From contig NZ_CP060691.1 of assembly GCF_014352955.1 (NCBI RefSeq), forward strand, positions 806,001-870,000: DNA of 64,000 nucleotides. Direction: 5' to 3'. Position 1 is the first letter of the stretch. Every line of letters starts with the position of its first letter. Both the position numbers and the translations under genes were made by a program. The notes under the pieces are model-generated. The model was not told where the DNA came from and made no database searches. It worked only from the letters and a program-made list of their open reading frames with translations. This stretch comes from Mycoplasma sp. Pen4 (GTDB lineage: Bacteria > Bacillota_I > Bacilli_A > Mycoplasmatales > Metamycoplasmataceae). Below are positions 55,405 to 64,000 of this stretch, in pieces.

Positions 55405-57993
55405 TTATATTTTCTTTTTCTTATCTTCTTCAAGATTTTTATTAATTCTTGCAAGAATATCACTAATTGTTTTTGCAGTTTTTGCTTCTGTTTGTTTTAC
55501 TTCTTCTATGAATTTTCTATCTTCCATTATTTGTTCTTTAGAAAATTTAATCGCTTCAATTTTTGTTGCTTTATCACTTCAATAAATATTGAAACTTGTT
55601 TTTTCCGGATTATCAGCATTTAAATGGTAAATTCTAGGTTCATTACTTGAAACAGAATATTGTTTAACTTCTTGAATATCAGTTTGACCTAACTGATCTT
55701 TTATTATTATATTTAAATCATTTACGTCTTCTGAAACTGAAGAAATAGTGAATTTCTTAGCAGATTTATTATATGGTCTACCTTTGATGTTTTTAGGTAT
55801 AAATGGTAATATTGATGCTTTAAACCTTTGAATTTGACCATCATCAGAGATCATATTGATTAAACCATTTGGATCAACAGTAATAAATGTTCTAACCTTA
55901 TCATCAAGCGATAAGTACACACCTTTATTTCCCTTTGCCTTAGTACTATAAATTGCCACGTCATTTTCAGAGTATTTTGAAGCAAGACCATTTTCAGTAA
56001 AGATAACAATATCTTTCGACCCATTTGTTAATGTTGCATTAACTACATAGTCATCTTTTGCTAATGAGATAGCTGTATATGCTTTATTTAATCTTGAAAC
56101 ATTAAAGTCTTTTAATAAGGTTTTTTTGAAAACACCGTTTCTTGTTCCTATATTTACATAAACTAAACTATCTCAATTTGAAACTTCGATTATAGATACA
56201 ATTTCCTCTGAAACTCTAAAATCTGCAAATGATGATAAATATGTTCCTAAATCTTTTCATTTAGATTCTTGAATTTTATAAATAGGAACAATAATATAAT
56301 TTCCAAGATTTGTAAGTATTAATAAATTGTTTAATGTATTAACTTTGTTTGTATAAATTAAGTAGTCATCATCTTTTAAAGCATAAGTATCTAATGAGTT
56401 TGAATCAACAACCCTTTGTGATAGACGTTTTATATAACCCATACGTGAAATGTAAAGATTAATCATCTCTTCTTTAATAAGATCAGTTTCATCATATGAG
56501 AAGTCAAATTCTTTTTCTTCTACTTTCGTCTTTCTAGGTGTGGTAAAAAGTAGTTTCATTTGACTTAATTGGTCAATGATAAATTTATTAAACTCATTTT
56601 CGTTGTTTAATAAAATTTGCATACGTTTGATATCTTTTTCTAGCTCTGCTTTTTCAAGTAAATATGCTTCTTTATCAGTTTTACTTAAACGGTAAAGTCT
56701 AAGTTCTGCAATCGCTGTAGCTTGATTTTTTGTGAAATCAAAAAATTTGATTAAGTTTTCAATAACACCCGATTTTGAACCTTCAGATTTTATAATAACT
56801 TCAATAACTTTGTCTGTAATTTCTGAGACTTTTATAAAACCTAAAACAATTTCTAAACGTAATTTTTGTTTTTCTAAATCAAAGAACAATGTTTTTGTTT
56901 TTACATCTTTTACATGTGTAATATAGGCATCAATCAATTCCACAATCCCCATTGTTTTAGGTGAATTATTCTTGATGCAAGTGTTGTTGTAGTTATAACT
57001 TATTTTTAAATCTGTTTTTTGGAATAAGTAACTTAAGATACTACGTTCATTTGCTCCTTGATCAAGTGTGATAAGAATATTAATACCATCACGATCAGAT
57101 TGATCTTTTATTTCTAAAACACCATCAATTTCTTTATTTTGAATGATTAAATCAATGTCATAAACTAATTTAGATTTAACTACACCATAAGGAATTTCGG
57201 TAATTTCGATAAATTTATTTTTATCTTTTTCATACACTTCATATTTACTAAATAAAAGAATTTTATTCTTTTGGTTTTGACCTAATTCAAAGGCTTCATA
57301 AATACCTTTATCACCCTTTATCACACCACCAGTTGGAAAATCTGGCCCTTGTATTAAGCTAGCAATATCATTAAATGGTGCTTTAGGATGTAGAATACGA
57401 TAAATTGTGGCATCGATTATTTCACCTAAATTATGAGGCGGCATATTTGTCGCCATACCAATGGCAATACCCATTGAACCATTAACTAATAAGTTAGGAA
57501 AAATCGATGGTAAAACAACTGGTTCCATTTCTGAATCGTCAAAGTTAGGAACAAAACTTACCGTCTGTTTTTTAATATCATTTAAAATTCATTCAGCAAT
57601 TTTACCCATTCTAACTTCTGTATAACGCATTGCAGCTGCTGGATCATTATCAATTGAACCAATATTTCCGTGCATATCTAATAATGGTAAATTCATTTTT
57701 CATCATTGAGACATATTAACCATTGCCTCATAAACAGATGAATCACCATGTGGGTGATATTTACCAATTACATCACCAACAATACGCGCTGATTTTTTAT
57801 ATTGTTTATCATTAAAAAGACCAAGTCCATACATAGAAAATAAAATTCTTCTTTGAACAGGTTTAAGACCATCACGAACATCTGGTAAAGCTCTTTGTTG
57901 AATAACATACTTAGAATATTTACCAAATCTATCAGACATAATTTTGTCTAATGATTCATTAATTATTTTCTCAATCGCTTGATTTTTTTTCAT
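55405..57993 (-). CDS. parC: DNA topoisomerase IV subunit A (862 aa)
   Basis: Breaks and rejoins DNA to unlink daughter chromosomes; active-site Tyr124 in AAAMRYTE. ParC is preferred over GyrA because [48 protein letters not shown] and [10 protein letters not shown] match ParC proteins closely. The quinolone-resistance region reads [11 protein letters not shown] with Ser85 and Glu89, the susceptible state. The C-terminal part is a beta-propeller-like domain with a Lys-rich tail. The start at 57993 has GGTGG. parE is not adjacent. Several Trp are TGA, including a pair after NMSQ. Confidence 0.94.
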
Positions 57994-58217
57994 ACTTTTA
58001 CCACCATTTCTAATTTGTGAATAACTATATATATTTTAAATTATTTTATTTTCATGATGTTATTTTTCAACAAATGCCATAAAAAATAGCAAAATCTTAA
58101 GATGATGCAAAAAATTAAAATTTCATAAAAAGTTGCTTTTATAGTAAAATACATTCATAGTATATACAACAACATTACATTCTAAAGAAATATTAATTAA
58201 TATGAAAAGGAAAAAAT
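57994..58217. other. Intergenic region between parC and the 39-aa gene
   Basis: 224 AT-rich bases containing the divergent promoters. TAAAAT at about 58147 is a possible -10 for the plus-strand gene. A 7-codon ATG frame at about 58201 overlaps the ribosome-binding site and is not called. Confidence 0.3.
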
Positions 58218-58337
58218 ATGCGTAAAGTAGTAAGACTTAAAAACAAAATGCGTGCTGAAGCTCGTGCAAAAAAACTTGCAAAAGAACGTGCACGTGATTT
58301 AAGAAGAGCAGAAAAAGCAGCTCAAGAACAAGCTTAA
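58218..58337 (+). CDS. Very small basic protein (39 aa), unknown
   Basis: Sequence begins MRKVVRLKNKMRAEARAKK and is almost only Arg, Lys, Ala, Glu, Leu and Gln, with no Trp, Gly or Pro: one long amphipathic helix. AAAAGG precedes the ATG, codon use resembles highly expressed genes (CGT, GCT), and a hairpin terminator follows at once, so it looks like a real monocistronic gene. It does not match S21, L34 or other short ribosomal proteins that I know. A ribosome- or nucleic-acid-associated role is inference from composition only. Confidence 0.72.
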   Translation: MRKVVRLKNKMRAEARAKKLAKERARDLRRAEKAAQEQA

Positions 58338-58340
58338 TAA

Positions 58341-58366
58341 TTAGGACCTTTAAAGGTTCTTTTTTA
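58341..58366 (+). terminator. Terminator of the 39-aa gene
   Basis: AGGACCTTT / AAAGGTTCT hairpin (one G-T pair) with T-run. Confidence 0.8.
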
Positions 58367-58565
58367 TTACTTTTTCTCTTATTTATAATGGTTTTTGAAC
58401 AAAGATAAACTTGAAAAAACTCAAAATATGAAAATTTTGCATATGTTTAACTTTTACACCTATATTTAAGGACTAAAAGTAAAAAATAAAAATATTTTTT
58501 GTTATTTAAAAATGCTCATTTTTTATTATTGTATAATACTAATTAGAATAGTACAGGAGTGAAAA
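58367..58565 (+). promoter_or_regulatory. Promoter region of the dnaX operon
   Basis: About 200 AT-rich bases. TTGTATAATAC near 58530-58540 is the best -10, giving a leader of about 25 bases with AGGAG before dnaX. Nothing else is seen. Confidence 0.5.
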
Positions 58566-60917
58566 ATGAGTTACAAAGCGCTTTATAGAAAATATCGCCC
58601 ACAGACCTTTAATGATGTGGTCGGTCAAGATAATATAATCACTACATTAAAAAACATTTTGCAATCAAGAAAGATTGGACACGCTTATCTTTTTAGTGGT
58701 CCAAAAGGAACAGGTAAAACATCTGTAGCTAAAATCTTTGCAAATGTAATTAATTGTATGCATCAAGATGATGTAACTATTGCTTGCGACTACTGTAGAA
58801 AAACTTTTAACACTAACCTTGATGTTATTGAAATGGATGCAGCTTCAAACAATGGTGTTGATGAAATTAGAGATTTAAAAGAAAAAATTGAACAAGCACC
58901 AATTAATTCTAAATTTAAAATTTACATCATCGATGAGGTTCACATGCTTACAAAAAGTGCTTTTAATGCATTATTAAAAACACTTGAAGAACCACCAAGA
59001 CATGCAATCTTCATTTTTGCAACTACTGATCCACAAAAAATACCTCTTACAATTCGTTCTAGAGTTCAAACATTTAACTTTAATAGAATGAATGAGAAAA
59101 ACATTGTTTCGCACTTAAAAAACATTTTGGAACAAGAAAATATTTCATATACTGATGAAGCACTTAAAGTTATTGCCAGACTTTCAAGCGGGGGGATGAG
59201 AGATGCTTTATCAATTGCAGATCAAGCAAGTTCATTTAATAATCATCAAATCACTTTACAAGACTTATATTCAAATTTCGGAATTTTATCAACCGATGAA
59301 ATACTTGAAACCATGAATATCATTATTAACAGTAATGTCCAAGAATTGATTGCCAAAGTTCAATCCTTACAACAACGTGGAATTGACCCACAACAATTCG
59401 TTTTATCATTAATCACTTTTAACAAAGAAAAAATAATCTTAAACAAAACACAAGATACTCAATTAATCAGTTACTTCACTGATTACCAACTAAATTCATT
59501 ACAAATTTCTTTATCAAATCTTTTCAAATTAACAGATTCACTTTACGAGATACTAACTAAAATCCAAAAATCTGAGTTTCCATTTGAAATTATTGAGTTA
59601 GGTTTATTAAAACTTACACAAGAATTTGAACCTAATAACGATGAAGTAGTTATTCACACTCCAACTCAAATTGCAGAACCAGTTCAAAAACCAACAATAC
59701 AAAAACCTATTACTCCTACAAAAATAGTCGAAGAAGTCATTGAAGAAAAATCTGAACCTAAAAACGAAGTTGATTTATCTGTAAAACACATAGACAAAAT
59801 ATCTAAGACAAAAACTGAAGATATTCAACAACACACAACCGAAAGTATTTTAGACTTAGTTTCAAACAGTTTTAAATTCAATATCAAGCGTGATAACAAA
59901 ACAGAAATAGTTGATAATACATCTGTTGGAATTGACCTTATAAACAGCAATAATCCAAGTATTGAAACAAATGAAGAGATAACAACACAAGAACAAGCAT
60001 CAGATTTAGAAGAAATTGTTCAAGCACGTGTGCAAGGTTTCTTAAACGAACCAAATAAAAACCCATTTTTAGCATCTAAGATTATCAAAGAACAAAGAGA
60101 AACTAAAGAAGTAGATTTAAACTATAAAGAATTAGTTGACGAAAATAATAAAACACAATCACTTGTTAATGAAATGTTAGATAAAACTAGAGAATTCTTA
60201 GTTGACGATAATGAGCACATTGGGGATGATCGTGATATTGATACTTCAATGATTGATCAACTTAACACTGGTGAAACAGATAATTTTATTTCAACTAGAG
60301 AAATCGATATCAATAAAACAGATCAATATAATGAAATTTTAGATGATACAACACAAACAACTAACTCCTATAATGACTTATTCCAAGTGATGAACGATCA
60401 AACACAAACCTTTGAAGTAAAAAGATCATTACAGGAATATCAAAATGATGCTAGATGAATTCATCAAAATAGAGAATTAAACAAAACAACTGAATTTAAA
60501 AATCACTTAAAAAACTTAGATGTAGTTTTAATGGGAAAAGAAAACTTCAAAGAACAAGCTGAGTTATTTAAGAAAGTTAAAATTTTAATGGCTTCTGATA
60601 GATTTATCACTGTTACATCAGAAGATAATGAAGTTATTAAAACAATTAATGCTAAATCAAAATCAAAATGATTACAAGAATTTGTCACATATGTTTTTGG
60701 TTCACCATACAAACATATCTACGCATTAACACATGATAAAGTGCGTGAAATTCAAAAATACATTGCTGAACATGGTAATGTTACAACTCCAATTAAAGAA
60801 CCAGAATTCTTAACAGAACTTGAAGACAATGATGAAGAAGAATGATTCTTACAAAGAGCTAAATTATTTACTGATGATGAAGCAAATATTCAAATCACAG
60901 AGAGATGAAAGGAATAA
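58566..60917 (+). CDS. dnaX: DNA polymerase III subunits gamma/tau (783 aa)
   Basis: Clamp-loader ATPase and organiser of the replisome. Walker A FSGPKGTGKTSVAK, zinc-binding Cys (CMHQ, CDYC), Walker B IIDEVHMLTK, sensor motif TTDPQKIPLTIRSR. Residues about 380-640 are an acidic, low-complexity tau-like linker rich in Glu, Asp, Gln and Thr, followed by a C-terminal domain rich in TGA-Trp codons that is absent from gamma-only forms. The start has AGGAG. First gene of the dnaX-ybaB-recR-tmk-holB-rsmI cluster. Spacing to ybaB is 7 bases. Confidence 0.96.
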
Positions 60918-60924
60918 CATAATT

Positions 60925-61215
60925 ATGAACATGTCACCAGATTTCTTAAGACGTATTAAAAATATGCAAAAAGAATTAGAACAAAAACAAAAAGAACTTG
61001 AAGACAAAGAATTCACTGTTGAAAAACAAGGAATTACAGTAGTTGTAAAAGGAGATATGAGCGTACAATCAATCGATATCGATGAAGTTCTTATTGATCC
61101 AGAAGATAAAGAAATTATTCAAGATTTAATCATTATTGCTATTAACGAAGCAATTGATATGATTAAAGAAGAACAAGAAAAATTAGCACCTAATATGCCA
61201 GGTATGCCATTCTAA
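60925..61215 (+). CDS. ybaB: YbaB/EbfC family nucleoid-associated protein (96 aa)
   Basis: Small DNA-binding protein, forceps-like dimer. MNMSPDFLRRIKNMQKELEQ, then TVEKQGITVVVKGDMSVQSI, the acidic DPEDKE turn and a C-terminal helix; the tail NMPGMPF is typical. ATG 60925 is used (AAAGGAAT upstream); ATG 60931 is possible. Standard position between dnaX and recR. Confidence 0.95.
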   Translation: MNMSPDFLRRIKNMQKELEQKQKELEDKEFTVEKQGITVVVKGDMSVQSIDIDEVLIDPEDKEIIQDLIIIAINEAIDMIKEEQEKLAPNMPGMPF

Positions 61216-61218
61216 TTT

Positions 61219-61803
61219 ATGTTAGATAATAAAAATATTTTAGAATTCGTAGTTAAAGCAAAACAAATCCCAGGAATAAGCAAAAAACAAGCTGAAAAAA
61301 TTGTTTATTGAATTCTTGCTACCGAAGAGGATACTGTTAATGATTTTGCTAACTCAATTAAAAAAATAAAAGAACATACTGATTTTTGCTCAATATGTAC
61401 CAATATAACATATAAAGGTGTTTGCAATGTTTGCTCTGATCTAGAACGTGAAAATACACTTTTAATTGTTGAAAGCTTACAAAACTTACAAAAAATTGAA
61501 AAAGCAGGTTTTTACAAGGGCAAATATTACGTATTTCCACACCTTGTGGAAAATATCACAGATATTAAGAAACACAGTCAAGAATTTGATAAACTTTTAA
61601 ATTACTCAAAGACATTTGATGAAGTTATCTTAGGTATTTCACCAACTCTTAAGGGTGAAATTACAAATGAAATAATTAAAAAAGAATTACAAAGTTGCAA
61701 TGTTAAAGTTTCACAATTAGCAATTGGATTGCCATTGGGTTCATCAGTTGATTATATAGATGAAATAACTTTAAGATTTGCATTGAAAAATCGCCAAAAT
61801 TAA
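61219..61803 (+). CDS. recR: Recombination mediator RecR (194 aa)
   Basis: Helps load RecA at gaps. Helix-hairpin-helix (KQIPGISKKQAEKIV), zinc finger CSIC...CNVC (residues about 56-74), then the Toprim domain (ENTLLIVES, EVILGISPTLKGE) and a C-terminal block ending in LPLGSSVDYIDEITL. Starts 3 bases after ybaB. One Trp is TGA. RecO was not seen in the window. Confidence 0.95.
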
Positions 61804-61826
61804 AACATATAAATTAGGGGGCTAAC

Positions 61827-62480
61827 ATGTTCATTTCATTCGAAGGACTAGATGGTAGTGGTAAAACCACACTTGCACAAAAATTATTTGCAAAATTACA
61901 AGAATTATACCCACACATTCAAATCGTTTTAACACGTGAACCAGGTGGAAAAAATATTAAAGAAGCTGAAAAAATTAGAGAGATTATTTTAGACAAATCA
62001 TCTGAATTATCACCAGTTGCTGAAGCTTTACTTTACACAACAAGTAGACGTATTCACTTAGAAAAAGTTGTTTGACCAGCATTAAGAGGACACAAAGTAG
62101 TTATTTGTGATCGTTATGTAGATAGTTTTTATGCATATCAAGGTTTCGCAAGAAATTTAGGTTATGAATATACAAAATTAATCACAAATATTGTTATTGA
62201 TAAAACAATGCCTGATATTACAATTTTCTTAAACTTAACCCCTGAAGAAGCTAAAGAACGTCGTGAAAGCACACGTTTAGTGGAAGACCGTATGGAAGGT
62301 GAAAAAGTTGAATTCCACAATAAAGTTTATAATGGTTATTTATCTTTAATTGAAGAAGATCCTGACCGTTTCATTATTATTGATGCCAAACAATCACCAG
62401 AAGGCGTATTAGACGACATTGTTAAGGGATTATTATCAAACGAAAAATTCCAAAGATACATAGATTTATATGTTAAATAA
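61827..62480 (+). CDS. tmk: Thymidylate kinase (217 aa)
   Basis: Phosphorylates dTMP to dTDP. P-loop [41 protein letters not shown] (quoted in part) and the lid region [15 protein letters not shown]. Full length, with AGGGGG ribosome-binding site. It overlaps holB by 11 bases. It uses dTMP whose precursor supply involves the dUTPase at 24.2 kb. Confidence 0.97.
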
Positions 62481-63393
62481 AAAAATATTATTACAAATAA
62501 ATGAGTTGGCTAATGCAAAAAAGTTAAGTCATTTATTTTTATTAAAATCTAATTTTATTCACAACTTTAACGCAGATATTATTTCTTTTATCAATGCAAT
62601 CAATAATAATCAAAACACAACATCTATTGATGATCTGCCTGTTAATGTCACATTAATCGATGGTTCATCACAATCAATTAAAAAAGAACAACTCGAAGAA
62701 GCTTTTTATAATTCTAACTTCTCAACAATTGCAAATATTGCTGAGACAGGATACAAAATCTTAGTAATTAAAAACATTGAAAACAGTTCTATCAATGCGT
62801 TAAATGCTATTTTAAAAAGTATTGAAGATCCCCAAAATGATTTAATTATCATTTTGACAACAAATGCAATAAACAACGTTTTATCAACAATCACATCTCG
62901 TGCACAAGTAATTACCGTTGAAAAACAAACACCAGATCAAGTTGTTGAATCTTTACCACTAGAACAAAGAGATAAAAGTTTTTACCACTTCATTTCGTGA
63001 GTTTATCCAGATGTTAATTATTTAGAAAATTTAGACTATGACAAATATAGTTCGTTATTAAACCATCTGCTTGTTGAATTAGAAAAATCTATTACTAAAA
63101 AAGAAGAAATCTTTGTTTTTATGAATCAAAATTTAATCAAAGACGATAACATACAAAACTCATTTGTATTAGACTGTTTTAAAACTATTTTGTTTGGTTC
63201 ATTTAATCAAAATAGCGATAAAAAACTTGATCAAAAAATAGTTGAATTACGTAAAAGATTATTAAATCAACATCCTAATATTTTAAATATACTAGTAGAC
63301 TTAGACAACTACCGCAAAGCAATAAACGCACAAGGTATCTTCGACTTAAACAAACAATTATTATTAAACAAATTAATGGAGTATTATGGCTAA
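62470..63393 (+). CDS. holB: DNA polymerase III delta-prime subunit (307 aa)
   Basis: Clamp-loader subunit that pairs with DnaX. The blocks ILVIKNIENSSINALNAILK, SIEDPQNDLIIILTTNAINN and LSTITSRAQVI match delta-prime; the P-loop is absent, as usual for this subunit. Two regions joined by a TGA Trp at 62998-63000. It overlaps tmk at the 5' end and rsmI at the 3' end. Confidence 0.92.
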
Positions 63394-64000
63394 ACTTTAT
63401 ATTGTAGGAACACCAATCGGAAATATGGAAGATATTACTTTTAGAGCAGTCAGAGTGCTCTCTGAAGTTAATTACATTGCATGCGAAGATACAAGAGTTA
63501 CAAAGAAACTTCTTGATAGATATGAAATCTATAACAAGAAGTTGTTGATGTACAATAACTACACTGAACAAAATAGTGCTAAAGGCATCATTTCATTAAT
63601 TGAATCAGGAAATGATGTTGCTTTAGTTTCTGATGCAGGTATGCCTGTAGTTTCGGATCCTGGTTTTGAAGTTATTTCACAAGCACGTGCTAATAATATT
63701 GAAATTGAAATTGTACCAGGTGTAAATGCTGCTGTAACAGCTTTTGTAGGTTCAAACTTTAGTCATGATTTTAAGTTTGTTGGTTTCATTAAAGATAAAA
63801 CGCAACAACGGATTAATGAATTAAAAGAATTGACACAAGGAACATATATTTTTTATGTTTCACCACATAAATTGCACTCAACTCTAGAAGATATTAATAC
63901 TGTTTTTAACGATACCGCTAAAGTGTGTTTAGCTAAGGAATTGACTAAAGTTCATGAAAAATGATTTCATGGAAGTGCTTTAGAAATCCTTGAAACAATT
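63386..64000 (+). CDS. rsmI: 16S rRNA 2'-O-ribose methyltransferase RsmI (partial, cut by window end)
   Basis: Methylates C1402 of 16S rRNA. MAKLYIVGTPIGNMEDITFR, CEDTRVTKKLL, SDAGMPVVSDPG and VPGVNAAVTAF are the family signature. The first 205 codons are present; the rest lies beyond position 64000. It overlaps holB by 8 bases. One TGA Trp at 63962-63964. Confidence 0.97.

Overview
The window is a piece of a mollicute chromosome, most likely a Mycoplasma of the hominis group (Mycoplasmopsis / Metamycoplasma). It is very AT-rich, and TGA must be read as tryptophan: conserved Trp positions in RpoB, RpoC, DnaX, thioredoxin (WCGPC), ParC, LigA and every ABC protein are TGA. All coordinates use translation table 4, so many genes are longer than a standard-code reading suggests. 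The isolated 5S gene, the p37/p29/p69 transporter, the numerous lipoproteins and the EcfA1-A2-T module also fit this group.

Layout. 1-4.3 kb: two lipoprotein genes. 4.3-11.5 kb (minus): p37-p29-p69 ABC transporter behind a TPP riboswitch, then an 832-aa OppF-derived protein that has lost its ABC catalytic motifs, and an ECF S-component. 11.6-12.9 kb: aldehyde dehydrogenase. 13.1-13.9 kb: a five-tRNA operon (Asn-Glu-Val-Thr-Leu) and a divergent tRNA-Leu(CAA). 13.9-15.6 kb: thiol peroxidase and M42 aminopeptidase. 16-24.1 kb: rpoB-rpoC. 24.2-25.3 kb: dUTPase and a membrane protein.

25.3-37.1 kb is the accessory part. It holds a DUF402 protein, a lipoprotein metalloprotease with HEYMH and an EF-hand-like loop, several unknown multi-pass membrane proteins, rluD/ffh transcribed divergently, and a tandem duplication of a membrane gene in which one copy is frameshifted. 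37.1-44.1 kb: thioredoxin, a solitary 5S rRNA gene, a tRNA-like terminator, a lipoprotein, a trigger-factor-related protein, ligA and a frameshifted lipoprotein. 44.3-48.8 kb: rpsP-trmD-rplS and ecfA1-ecfA2-ecfT. 48.8-58 kb: rnhB, uvrB-uvrA, a membrane protein, parC. 58.2-64 kb: a 39-aa basic protein and the Firmicutes-type cluster dnaX-ybaB-recR-tmk-holB-rsmI, which runs off the window.

How the parts fit together. The ECF A1/A2/T module (45.8-48.8 kb) is a plausible partner for the solitary S-component at 10.5 kb. The p37 system is predicted to import thiamine or TPP, because TPP binding is known for a p37 homologue and a TPP aptamer with a terminator precedes the gene here. A recurring feature is a -10 box (TATAAT or TAAAAT) followed by exactly six bases and then ATG, seen at nine genes. 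This implies leaderless mRNAs and was used to choose several starts. No CRISPR array, insertion sequence or prophage was seen.
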